Assembly: GCA_036250195.1 (NCBI GenBank)
Contig: JAVHZZ010000006.1
Location: 155,484,224 to 155,548,223 of the forward strand
Origin: Mixophyes australis
Lineage: Eukaryota > Chordata > Amphibia > Anura > Limnodynastidae
DNA: 64,000 nt
Reading direction: 5' to 3'
Part shown: positions 1 through 11,339 of the stretch, piece by piece
Layout of the letters: each line of letters opens with the position of its first letter
Numbering within the stretch: position 1 is the stretch's first letter
Notes under the pieces: model-generated
Seen by the model: only the letters and a program-made list of their open reading frames with translations
Database searches by the model: none
What the model was told of the DNA's origin: nothing
Translations under genes and position numbers: made by a program

Positions 1-2315
1 TTCCGCTTGTCCACATATCTATGGTTAAGTGTACAGTGGGTAGAATGGCATTTTGTAGCCCAATAATTAAATTTTTATGAACCTTCTGGTAGAGGTGAGG
101 AATAGCTTTTCTACTGAAATGGTGTCGTGATGGAGTTTGGTAACGGGGACACAAGACCTCAAGTAATTGTCTAAAACCAGCTGCATTAATAGTGGATATT
201 GGACGCAGATCTAATATTAGCATAGTCGCTATGACGTCTGTGATTCACTTTGCAACTGCGTGACAGCTTTCATACTTGCTTCCTCTTGCAAAGGATTGTT
301 ATAAACTACTAGTAGTCTTCTTCTTGGTCTGCTTCTGGGATGAAGATTCACCTCCAGCAGCAGCAGTGGGACTAACGCTCAAGAATTCTTCTGAGGAATC
401 CAGGATAGTGGAGGAGTCATCTAGCCTTAGCAACTTGGATGCAGGACTAACTCTGATCTCTACTGAGGATATTGATGAGGACGGTGCTGTGGGTGTAAAT
501 TGCAGGCGTCGGTATGTAGGTGAGAGAAGGGTCCTAGCTGATGATGGACTGCTTGTTGTTATTTATTTAGCATGTTTCTGATTTTCCCAACAGCTTGCCA
601 TGAACTCGCTTCAAATGGCGTAACATGGATGAGGTTCCTAGATGGTGAAGGTCCCTACCTCTACTGACTGTGGCTTTACATACGCTACAAATGGCTAGAC
701 AACTGTCAGGATTTGGGTAAAAATAATTCCACACATAAAAAGTGGATTTTTTGGCCTTATGTCCAGGCATGACAATGGCCTTCTTATTATTACATGCCAG
801 TACTGCTTCCATCGGTGCAGGACTTACACAAACAACATCATCCTCATTAACATCCTCATTAGCGCCCTCGTTGGCTACACAAATACCCCCCTCATCCTGT
901 TGAAATTCCAAAGTGGCATCCTCAATTGGTGTATCACCGACTACATTTGGGCTGTTCATGCACACATCTGCAGAAATGCTGAAAGGGGCCTTCTTTATGG
1001 GTACACTATCAGACAGGTCAGGATTAGACATAGCACTCGTGGATAGACTCTCCTCAGGGATTTGTGTAATTTCTGAATCTGAACATGCATTTTCCTCTAA
1101 TGCATTATTGTTTTCTTCCAGCTCTGCTTTTACACGTAAAAGTATTTGGACACCATTTTTGGAGTCCGAATGACAAAGTCTTGCTTGGTCATAACTGACC
1201 TTACAAAAAGATGCCTCAGTGACAGTTGCAAAACTCGCACTCATAGAGAAAGGCGAAGGCCTCATTCTCTCTTTGCCACTGCGTGTCTAGAATGGCATGT
1301 TGGCAATTTTATTTTTTTCTGCAGATAACTTTGCCTGGATTACAGTTCTTTTTTCTTGACCAAGAGAAAAGGTGTTTTTTTACATTTTTGTTTCCCTGAC
1401 TTAAAAACACCATGCACTTTTACATAGGCTTTACCAGATGACGTAGAGGGATTACTATGATCATGACTGGTGCCAGCAGCTGCTTGATGCTCCTGCTCTT
1501 CTGTGTACTGCTGTGAATCCATTTTGAAAACACAGTACACTTTGACTGCAAATTCAGAAGAAAAGCCTGCCAGGCCTAGTATTTGTACTTCAGCAATGAC
1601 AATTAGTAATAGAGCTCTTCTCTTTGTATGTAACCTATATAACACTGTACATTATGATTTAGAAGACCAAGCCTGCCCTATTAATTCTATTTCAGCAATG
1701 ACAATTAGCAATGGAGCTCTCCTCTTTGTGTGTAACCTATATAACACCGTACAATTTGACTGCAAATTCAGAAGAAAAGACTGCCAGCCCTATATTGTAT
1801 TTCAGCAATGACAATTAGCAACAGAGCAATGGAGTTCTCCTCTTTGTGTGTTACCTATATAACACTGTACATTATGGGGCTGCAGATTTAGAAGACCAAG
1901 CCTGCCTTATTAATTCTATTTCAGCATTGACAATTAGCAATGGAGCAATGGAGATCTCTTTGTGTGTTACCTATATAACACTGTTACTTATGGGACTGCA
2001 TATTTAGAAGACCAAGCCTGCCCTATTAATTCTATTTCAGCAATGACAATTAGCAATGGAGCTCTCCTGAATGTCACTGTAGACTTTAAAAAACACTACT
2101 ACCCCCTTCTCATTCTATTCTACCTATGTTGCTGCCCAACTGCTCTACAGACAGTGCTACCCCTTCTCTGTCCCTCTGTGAAATGGCGCTGGATCACCGT
2201 GGAGGACGGTACTTATAGAGTCCAAAACTCGCGAGATCCAACGACGTAACAATGACGTATTGCCTCGTTTTCAATTCCGAAAAAGCGTGAAAGTACCGAG
2301 ACGGGTAGGAAAATA
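1..2315 (-). pseudogene. Degenerate hAT transposon, 5' half, cut by window edge
   Basis: Read on the minus strand this is a second member of the hAT family found intact at 10994-16843. Its ATG is at 1522. The longest open piece (1265-567) covers the acidic N-terminal region and the BED-type zinc finger (two Cys, then two His near the HLKRVHG motif). It is broken by a stop and frame change between about 1340 and 1265, and again at 567, just after the BED finger. The left edge of the window corresponds to about position 14215 of the intact copy, so the catalytic core is mostly outside. Upstream of the ATG the relic keeps a diverged tandem array and, near 2170-2300, a region homologous to the intact element's promoter, including a TATA-like CTCTATAAGTAC in place of CTTTATAAATAC. 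I could not find the terminal inverted repeat, so the boundary near 2315 is approximate. It is non-functional. Confidence 0.8.
1530..2080. repeat. Tandem array, about 110-bp unit, five copies, in the hAT relic 5' region
   Basis: The phrase CAGCAATGACAATTAG (one copy reads CAGCATTGAC) recurs at about 1591, 1693, 1803, 1922 and 2038, giving spacings of 102 to 119 bp. Units differ by substitutions and small indels. The array sits between the transposase start codon (1522) and the promoter-like segment. That is the same position as the 100-bp array of the intact relative, but with a unit of unrelated sequence. Confidence 0.8.
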
Positions 2316-3189
2316 TGCATATAAGATATCACCGAACTATATGTAAGTTACATCATCCTAAGGCCTCAGTCACATGGACATTTTCAACAACATTCAAGGT
2401 GTGCCCCGTTCACGTCACAGTGAATGTTATAGAAATTGGATGATAGACAATTTGCGCAGAATATACTTATTTCTCTGCCCCTGGTCCATCATCCATTTTC
2501 TTACAATGCCACATACACACACTGTCAGTTTTAGTACAAGGATCAATTAATTCTATGCCAGGCTCAGCACATCTTGGAGGGACTAAAAATGGGCTCGTTT
2601 CCTCTGTGCTGTGTATTTGAGGGCTGTCCATTTGAAATGCAGGAAAGAAACTGCTCATCTGAACAAGTCCTAGCTTGTATAAACAATCATTGTCTATCAC
2701 ACAATCACCTGGGTTATCAGCCTCAGTAAACAATACAATAGTGTATACAGAGTGAAGGTTTATATGGGATTGTGCAGCAACAGAGAACAAAGCTTTTGGG
2801 TTTTTTTTCCTCAATTTTTATTACCTCAATGCTGTTTTCACAGGAATGCCTTGTGGGAAAATGAGCTAGGGTGGAGGGTGGAAGGTGTGAAAGAAGATAA
2901 TTCAATTAGCATTTTTATGCAAATGATGTGTTAAAGTTAAAGTGAGCAAAAGTAATGATAAAAAGTTCTGGAGATATTAAAGTATTATCTGTAGTGAAAT
3001 GTTTTTTGTTTATTCAATATCATTAAACATGTCATTAGGGCTCATTTATGAACATTGCATTTAGGTGAAAAAATTGCACTCAACCACAACAACCAATTAA
3101 ATAAATATAAGCTTTTATCCTTTAGTTCAAATGAAAGCAAATGTCTGAATGGCTGTTATGAATTTAATGTAAATTTTGCACCTATTTCT
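2316..3189. other. Unassigned; minus-strand open stretch
   Basis: No repeat or gene family is recognised. A minus-strand frame stays open from 2814 to 2467. Its downstream part, about 83 codons up to a stop, has a protein-like composition with several Cys, Pro and acidic residues. A CAG preceded by a weak pyrimidine tract lies near 2710 on that strand. I do not recognise the peptide. It may be chance or the terminal exon of an unknown gene. Confidence 0.25.
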
Positions 3190-3408
3190 TTTCGCCATAA
3201 GATACCAGTGGGCTACAAGAAGTCCAAAAAGTAGAATCAGGTCCTGTCCGACAAGGCCTGATGACGTGATGTATCTTCAAGGCCTCGGCCCATCTTCTTT
3301 ACAAGAAGGAGAGGCGGGATTGGGCATGTGGTCTACTCTCCCGAGGGCCTGGGAGAACTCCCCCATATTTGGGAGCCTTTCGGATGCTCCTGGAAAGTAG
3401 GCAAGTAT
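3190..3408. repeat. Fragment of a dispersed CTCCCGGGAG / GCAAGTATG repeat
   Basis: The segment ends in GGAAAGTAGGCAAGTATG and contains a CTCTCCCGAGGGCCTGGGAG stretch. It resembles the better preserved copy at 43673-43954, which has similar CCCGGGAGACTC motifs and a GTTGGAAAGTATG end, and a shorter fragment near 39000-39080. The left boundary is unclear. Confidence 0.45.
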
Positions 3409-3504
3409 GCTAAAAGTAACTTGCTGCTGGAAATGGAAAGGTGATGGCAGGCGAGGTCACCAGGGTGACAATAGATCACGTGAGGCAGGGGCCTCGCAAT
3501 AGAT

Positions 3505-3784
3505 CAGGGGCGTATCTAGAAAAGTATCCTACTCGGGGCGATTTAGGGGGGGGGGGGGGGATTTAGGCCCCGCCCCTTCTTGACTTTAAGGCTGCCGGCG
3601 GCTGCACAATATGTGCAGGTCCGCTCGGCAGTGACAGTGTGCTGCCCGACTGCTCTGATTGTGAAACACAATCAGAGCAGCCGGGCAGCACACTGTCACT
3701 GCCGAGCGGACCTGCACATATTGTGCAGCCGCCGGCAGCAAGCCCCTGCTAGGGGGGGGGGTGATCGCCCTGGATCCGCCACTG
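3505..3784. mobile_element. Non-autonomous hAT-type MITE with a long hairpin
   Basis: The 280-bp element begins CAGGGGCG and ends CGCCACTG, and is flanked by the perfect 8-bp direct repeat CAATAGAT (3497-3504 and 3785-3792). That is a hAT-style target-site duplication. The interior at 3591-3739 is a nearly perfect inverted repeat of about 72 bp per arm, centred near 3665, with one evident mismatch. A poly-G run lies just after the left end. No coding potential. It must have been mobilised by a transposase encoded elsewhere. Confidence 0.85.
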
Positions 3785-3792
3785 CAATAGAT

Positions 3793-6700
3793 AGATGCAT
3801 TGATACAGAAAACTGCGTCTTCAAGAAAGGGGGCCTGGTCAGCGGTGCATACCGCTGCTGATAGTTTGAATAATGTGGGAGCTTAAAAGATTCAGGCTTC
3901 CCACGTTTTGGAGATGTGGGCATTTTGGAAGCCAGGACACGAACCAGGAGGTAAGAAGGTGGTCCTGAGTGTGTGGCTGATGCCACCAGTTAATGACCCC
4001 AAAAGGGGCAGTCAAGACCCCCTAAATTAAAGAGTCAACGCCAACTTTAAGCCCCATAGGGGGATTCCCACCATCAGGAGTACCTTGAGAAAAGACACTA
4101 GAAGGGGTGCGTGCATAGCGGCTGCCAAAGAGGACACAGTTAATGTCATTTTTTTTCTGTGCGTTCTTTTGAACTTTATACTCTACATATGTATCGGACA
4201 TATTCTGCAAAGTCTTGTCTGTCAGAGCAGAGCACACCTAGGCCCGTATTCAACAAGTGAAGTTTCTTCAAATCAGCTCCTTGTTAAATACAGACGTGAG
4301 TATGCCTGATTTACGTGCATTTAAAGAAAAAACTAAATTTATTTGACCCTTTGCAGTATAGTGCAGTGGGAAGTGTCAGCAGCTGTGTGGCTGAAAGACA
4401 GAGAGGCCCTGGATATGTAGGATGATTGTCAGTGCTGCAGAAGTGGATGAGTCCACTTGAAAAGTGCTGCCATACCATGAGGGGGGGGGGGGGGGGGGGG
4501 CACTGCATATAGACAGCCTGGCTAGATGGAGTGGATAAGCTCCTGGTTTAGGGGATGGCTGCTAGCTGTAACATAGGAGGATGTGTAAACTACTGCTCCA
4601 GTAGAACTACTGGTATGTACTCTGCCTTGTATATTGCTGTCAGAAGAACTGTGCAGGAGAATAAAGAGCATGTAACATCCGCTAAAGGAATGTGCTGGAG
4701 GCATTTGGAGAAGCCGCAAGTGTAACCGATATGATTATGTTTTGGAGGAGTTCGTCGTTTATCAGACTTTATACTATTGCAACCATTAATCTTATCATGC
4801 AGGAGGAGAAATGTAAATAAAGTTGTATTTTATGTATCATGAGATGGTCAACAATTCCTTCCATTACTTTGCACTGCACCACCACTAACGTCCACTCCAC
4901 ACAACCTGTGTTAAGCACCGATGTATTCAGGGGGCCATCTGCTTGCTAAAGCCACACCCATGCCATAGCTGGAGCAAATCAGGAGAGGTACAGCAAAGAG
5001 CCACACTACATCCTGGCACCCCAAGTAAGTGTTACTGAAGCACCAGAAGGGTTTCCCAGAAACATTGGAAATTGAGATATAGAGAATCTTCTGTCTCTGT
5101 ACATTTCCATTTAATATCAAAAGTGGATCATACTCCTGTTAAATATCACCCGTAGACTGGAATGAAGCGCCAATGCCCACACGTGCCAAATTATTGTAAA
5201 TTGTACACTGTTTGAACAAAGCATTTCTCAGGCATGAGAATGGCTGTTAAATTCAGGGAGGTGTTCTTCCTGTTTGTAAAACAAGCAATGTTTCAGTATA
5301 CTGTCACTTTAACTGTTCCTTTTTGGTGTTTAGGCCTCACTGAAACAATAAAGAGTTAAGTAGATTTTTCAAACTACTCCTAGGTAAAATGCATATAAGC
5401 TGCTCCTATTCAGAAGAATATACTTCCAGGAAGTGTCATTAGTATGGCAGCCTTCTGAATAAATTGGATTTTTAGAGTATAGCACAGGTTTTGGAAGAGC
5501 CAGAATTTCCACCTACAGGAAGACTTTCACCTTTGTTAGTGTTACTCAATGCAGGATACAATTCTCTGGTCAGCATAACAAGCCCTATAGAGATAGACTC
5601 TCTGAAACAATAAGAAGTAGACCTGCCAGCTTACAAAATGATTCCCACGGCACGAACACCATCAATAAATAAGAGCCGAAAAAGAATGGGTTACATTAGT
5701 GCAATAAGGGAAAATTAATTCCAAAAATTTAAATGACTTCTCCATTGCAGCAAAAATGGTAAAGTATGGATCATAGCCCGAATGTAGAAAATCACCTATC
5801 GTCAAACCTAATCCTTACAAATTACCTCAACATTATAATCGACTGCCCCTCCAACTGGAGGCCCACCATAGCTTAATTATGCTTCCACCAACTACTCAGA
5901 ACTCCACAACTTAGAGTTCTAATTAATTATACCCTACTGCCCATTATCCAATATGACTCTTACACATCTCAGGTTACAACGTTGGTGACCACGCCGCTCT
6001 CTCCTCAACCCTATCCTTTTCCAGAACCCCCTTTCCTACCTATGTCATTGGTGTAGCCCCTAGCTGTACAACAAAATGTAGCCATGTTATATTCATATTT
6101 TGTTACAACAGTTTTTTGTATCCCTCTAATATTTCATATTGTTTGAATTTTCTTATATACTGCACTTCCTTGTTTCCAGATAATGTTATATAAAACGTAA
6201 AAAAAAAATGTAATGAGGCTTACATATAAGTTTTGTCATTTAAAAAAACCCAAAACAATTATACTATTGCAACATTAAAATGAATACTTAAGAGTTTTTA
6301 TAATAAAAATGGCAGAAAGGAAATTATTTAATGCGTGCAGAAACATTAAAGAAGTAGTGTGGATATTGTAGCCAACTGTCCTCTCACATGCCATTATATA
6401 GCCTCATATGCACCATATAGCTTTATGTCACCATGTCTCAACATATATTTTGCTGTGTATGCCCCATATATCGCGCCATGTGCCTCCACAGATCCTCATG
6501 TGCCCCTGACATAGCCCTGACACAGGGTACATCTGCAAGATCCAATGTTGACAAATTTTAGCTCTTGGGCAAGACTCCACTCAGCAGCCTATTTTAAAGA
6601 AAATAAATACAGCTGGCCCAGTGACCCAGCCCAAGGTAGTCCACTATTGGACTGGCCAAGGAGGTACATGCCCACCAACCCAGCCTGCCCCTGGTCAGCG

Positions 6701-8090
6701 ACACACACATAAGGTACTCCACGATTTAGCACTGAGACTGGTTATACAATACTAAAAGGTTGTGCTTCCTGTGAACTCTAACTGGGTGTCACTGTAGGAC
6801 CATACCGCATTGTACGTCTAGTGATAAACTCTGTGATCTCTGTTTGGCATAGGGAACAGCTATGCTTATTTTAAGCTACACTTGTTCCGACAGACATCAT
6901 CCTAAACAATCGCTTTGTTTTGTTTTTTTACATAACTGTCCATGCATCATTTTACATGTGGGCAACTAACGACCAATAAAGATCCACTATGATCATGAAT
7001 ATTGTTTATTGTTTTATTTAAATCATAATATGTATGGTCATTAACAGTAATTTACTAACTGCAAAATATGTGGACACTAAGCACATACAATTGCCTTGCA
7101 CACTGAATTTACACTTTTGAGAAGTGCTTCGTGCAGATAGCAAGGCTGATGCAGGCGGGGTGTAAAATGGATGTAAATAAACAGAGCATGCAAAAATACT
7201 GTATTTCTGCTCATATGCAGTGCAGTCCACATCTTGAGGTGCGTCTGACTCTACAACAGCAGCATATGCGCCTGGTTTACGCCATGCAGGTGAAAAAAAT
7301 ACGCCTCTTATCAGACGTATATGATTGTTAATGCAGGTCTACCAGAGATGCATTTGTATGAACACGGACTCACTGTACTTGTCCCTAATACTAACATTTG
7401 CCTTAATCATACAGAAACAAGCAATTCCGCATGATTTAAGATAAATACATGCTTAATAAGTAGGCCAATAAACCAAAGCCTTGTCATTGTTTTAGAACTT
7501 GAATTGAATGTTCAGTTAGGATCTAGTCTTGGATATAGGGTTAAAACATAAAATTGATTCACATATAATGCTAAGCAATATAAGGATTAACCATAAGAAT
7601 ACAGAGGTGCTTCTTGTCCTAATGATGCAAGGGATGCCTTCAGTTGAAGCTGGTATCAAAGTATAAACAATATAAAATTGCATAATGATTAAACAACATC
7701 AAATCTGCTCATATTTTGATATTGTGCCTACTCAGTATAATATGTGTCTATTGCAAAACCAGCAGTCATTCCTGTACTTGAGTTTTTTTAATCCTTGTCT
7801 TGAAGGACAATTAGCAGCACAGCCTGTAGGAATAAAGCGGTTTAAACTCTGATACATTTAGTGAAATAAAAATAAATAATACAGTGACTATCTGCGAGAA
7901 ATGAAAATGAAAAATATTGCCTTAGGCCGTTCAAACTATTTTATAACCCGCTCATACGGAACAACATAGAATTTTGAGAGACTGTCTTCCCACTTTGGTT
8001 TATATCAATAATAGGCATGTGTGATGTCATTGCATAAGTTCATTTTACTGATAGTAGGGATGTCATAAGGAAGAAAAGAATACTTACAGT
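3793..8090. other. No gene seen
   Basis: AT-rich intergenic sequence with only short chance frames. A run of 20 G lies at 4481-4500. I recognise no gene, RNA gene or complete transposon here. Confidence 0.5.
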
Positions 8091-8946
8091 GGGGGGTATT
8101 CAATTGTCCGCGTGTTTTTTTTTTCCTGCAGCGTTAAAAAAAAAAATCACACGCGGGATTTTAACTGCTATAGCAACCATTTCTAGTTAACGCAGCGTTA
8201 AAATTCGTGCAATTCAATTGAAAAAGAGGGAATGCTGCCCCCGCATGTTAATCATCGGTGTTTGCAAGTTTTTAGGAAAGTGAGGGGGAGTGTTTAACGC
8301 GGTCATGTATAACACAAAAAAAAGACTGGCATACATTTTCATACATTAGATTGCATTACACAACCATTCTATTTGATAATATGTTCATAACAGTACTTTC
8401 TTTAGCATATTTATTTATTTCACTATTTTTTACTATAGAATCATCTATACCATGTCAAAACACATTAGTGCATACATATTTGCACCAAAGGCATACATAA
8501 ATATATTTAATTAGTGATTTTTATTTTTTGGGGGGGTTTTTTGTCATTATTTCTTTCACCAAAAAAATCAACTTTTATGTGTTATGCATTACTGATAAAC
8601 ATATATATTTTTTTTTTCATTATTACATGATTTCAGATAGTTTTCTTAGGTTTTTTATTTTTAGCACACCCCAAAGAGGTGCGAGATAAAAGACCATATT
8701 GGCCTGTTTAACGCGCCGCGTTAAAATACAATTGAATAGCTTTTAATGTGGCGGGCTCTCAACCACCCTATACATTCAATAGACCTCCTACTGGAGCGCG
8801 AGAGGACCGTTTCTTGAAAAAAAACAGAGCGTTAAAAATGGAATTGAATCGTGGGTAAAGTTAACCCGCTCGAAAATTACAAAAAAAGCGTTAAAATGGA
8901 TTAACGCGGTGTTAAAAAATATCTCCCGGTCAATTGAATTCCCCCC
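8091..8946. mobile_element. Foldback DNA element with ATTCAATTG termini
   Basis: The left end reads GGGGGGTATTCAATTG and the right end is its inverse, CAATTGAATTCCCCCC. AGT flanks both sides (8088-8090 and 8947-8949), or CAG if the boundary is shifted by a base or two, so a 3-bp target-site duplication is possible. The interior repeats two themes in both orientations: CAATTGAAT and GCGTTAAAAT. There is no open reading frame. A shorter element with a similar end is at 44088-44265. Superfamily is uncertain; a PIF/Harbinger-type 3-bp duplication would fit. Confidence 0.65.
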
Positions 8947-9007
8947 AGTGAGTTTAATAAATTGTCCAGATGTTAGGAATATGTTTCAGAGGTATTAACC
9001 ATATTAG

Positions 9008-9075
9008 TTAGGCTCTGTATGGTTACAACCCCACACACCCATTAGGCTCTGTATGGTTACAACCCCACACACCCA
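9008..9075. repeat. Perfect 34-bp direct duplication
   Basis: Two adjacent copies of a 34-bp unit beginning TTAGGCTCTGTATGG, at 9008 and 9042. They are identical, so the duplication is probably recent. Confidence 0.85.
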
Positions 9076-9109
9076 TGATTAATCCCTTATCACTGAAGTA
9101 TGAACATAT

Positions 9110-9235
9110 GAACAGTATTACACACATGCACTCTTTTTCACATCACACATGTGCAGTGTCCCTCATAGTCATTACACACATGTACTGTCCCTCATTACAC
9201 ACATGTACTGTCCTTCACCATATAAAGGTACGATC
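9110..9235. repeat. Degenerate short tandem repeat (ACACATGTACTGTCCCTCATT)
   Basis: Variants of ACACATGTACTGTCCCTCATT recur four or more times with a spacing of about 24 to 45 bp. No coding function is evident. Confidence 0.55.
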
Positions 9236-9264
9236 CCTTATTAATACCCAGTACCAACATACAC

Positions 9265-9545
9265 ACGCCTGTCTCTGTGACACACATGTATTGGCCCCCA
9301 GTCCCTTAGACATCTTACCCCGCACACTTACCCTCCATGCTGACCCTGTCCGAGCTGTAGTCCCCTCTCCCGGTAGGCTCCCTCTCACCTATCCGAGCTC
9401 GAAGGTCAGTGAACATCGGGCGTCCGGGTCAGAGACAGACAGGCTCTGGCGCTGTCTCCCTCCTCCAGCATACAGAGGACAGAGGGAGGAAGGAGGGAGG
9501 GAGCGCACACAGCTCTGTGTAGTACGGGTCACTCAGGCTGATGCT
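9265..9545 (-). promoter_or_regulatory. GC-rich CpG-containing segment, candidate minus-strand first exon
   Basis: This stretch is clearly richer in G+C and CpG than its surroundings. On the minus strand it runs from a GA/CT-rich tract through several CpGs to ATGGAGG followed directly by GTAAG. The ATG is at 9338-9336 and the potential 5' splice site at 9331-9330. This resembles a promoter plus a first exon coding only for the start of a protein. No downstream exon is recognised to the left, so the identity is unknown and it may be chance. Confidence 0.25.
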
Positions 9546-10464
9546 GAAATGCTATTTCGCAGAGATACTCAGCGCCTGGGTGAGATGTTCTGCCTTCATG
9601 AGATGCTCTGCATCTGTGTGAAATGCTTTGTAGTTTAAAGGGATACTTAGTATTTTGCCTAGATGCTCGGTATCACTCTATCAGATGGTCTGGGTCTCTC
9701 TAATACTTTGTTGTTGTGTGTCATCATCTAGTGAGAGGCTTTGTCAAGGCATGTTCTGTGTGGGTGAACTGTTTATTATACAGACATGTTTTTTCTCGTG
9801 ATCAGAAAATGTCTGTGCTGTCTAATAGTAATATGCTGTCTCTTGTTTTGATGTGCTGTCTATTTGTATGTTGTGCTGTCTCTTGACCAAATGTAATTCT
9901 TTTTTTTGTGAGATGAGCAGCCCCTTGACATGATGATGTATTGTACCTTGATGAGTGTTATTTGTGAAATTCATTCTGGACGACATATCCTGTTTATTTC
10001 TTAGATGTGCTGTTTATTAGTGAGGTGTGAAATGTCCTGTCCCCTGGTGAGATGCTATATGTCTCAGCGAGAGGCTCAGATGAACCTGTTAAGATGGTAT
10101 CACAATGTTTGAGATGCACTTTTTCTTTGAGGTTCCCGGTCTATTTGTTGGGGTTCTTTCTCAGTTATAGAGGTGCCCTGACTCTCGATAGATTACTCAG
10201 TATAACTTCATAACTCTCTGGGATGCTCAAAGCGTTCCAGTGAAAATTCATAGTTTGTGTGATAATTGACATCACTTATTGAGATGCTCTTCTCTAGTGA
10301 GAGATTCTGTTGATCCCATATAATGTGCACTGATTATTGTCCTGGTGAGGTGATCAGAACCTGTGAGATTTGTGGTGTCTTGGTGTGATGATCAGTAGCT
10401 ATCTGTGAGATTGTCTGTGTTTTGCGACGTAATCAGTGTTTTTGTGTGAGATTGTTTGTATCTT
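9546..10464. repeat. Degenerate minisatellite, TGAGATGCTCTGT-type unit
   Basis: The motif TGAGATG followed by TCTG or TTTG recurs many times at irregular spacing of roughly 18 to 45 bp. The same motif resumes at 18158-18250 and again near 20100-20220, after the inserted elements. The original array was therefore split by the nested insertions. Confidence 0.5.
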
Positions 10465-11163
10465 GGGGGCCTATTTATTAAATCTTCAATTGGCGTCTAT
10501 TCCCTGAAAACAGCAGTTTTCGGGGAATAGACACTGTGACTGGATCACTATTAAATAACTTTTGGTATAAATTTATTTAAAGCAAATAGCGCAGGCCGTT
10601 TATTTATATAAATTGCCAATGCACTTATTTTTAATATTGTGTATATTTTGATATAGGAAATCGTTATTTCTGAGACAAGGGTAGAAAATGTGTTTTTTCT
10701 GTTTAGTCTCTCTAGAGGAAATGCATTATGTCTGATGTATATATCTGATACAATGAGCCTTTGTTTACCAAGCCTTTGGTGTATTGTGATGTGGGAAAGT
10801 GGCTTGTTTTGGTTTTTTTTGTTGTTCTGTGGGAATGTGTATTCGGCGACTGTCTGAAGTATTCATGCCAGTCAGACCTGTTGACTTGCTAGTGGGTCTC
10901 CTGCCTCTGAAATAAGATCCAGGAAATCACAGCAAGGTTTTTAAGATTTCATAGCTAAGTATAAATATTAGTGGCTTTGCAATGCATTTAAATTAGAGAT
11001 GGGCGGGTCCGGTTCTCCGAGAACCGAACCCACCCGAACTTTGGGTATCCGAGTACCGAGCTGAGCAGCTCGGTACTCTCCCGCCCATTCCGAATCCAAA
11101 TCGAGGCCGAACGTCATTGTGACGTTGTCGGATCTCGGGACTCGGTTCTCGCGATACTTCAAC

Positions 11164-11171
11164 TTTATAAA
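11164..11171 (+). promoter_or_regulatory. TATA box of the hAT transposase promoter
   Basis: TTATAAAT lies about 170 bp inside the left end and about 170 bp before the 100-bp array. The homologous place in the relic at 1-2315 keeps a TATA-like CTCTATAAGTAC within otherwise diverged sequence, which supports function. The GA-rich sequence about 45 bp downstream would be early 5' untranslated sequence. Confidence 0.55.
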
Positions 11172-11339
11172 TACACGCCTCCACAGCAATCCATCGCCAT
11201 TTGACAGAGGGAGAGAGCAGGGTGTAGTCATAGGCTAATTAGAGCAGGGACAGAGAATACAATATTGTTCTTGCAATTGCTCTAACCAAAATCGCTAGTG
11301 CAGAGAGGAGGATAGAGGTTTATTATTTTTTCTTCAAAT

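Noticed and set aside
4481..4500. Run of 20 G and other poly-G/poly-C runs (3547, 18368, 31470)
   Set aside because: Simple homopolymers, partly within MITEs, possibly of uncertain length in the assembly; not treated as functional sites.
9075..9638. 187-codon plus-strand frame
   Set aside because: Most of it is the ACACATGTACTG repeat followed by the CpG-rich block read in an arbitrary frame; no domain is seen.
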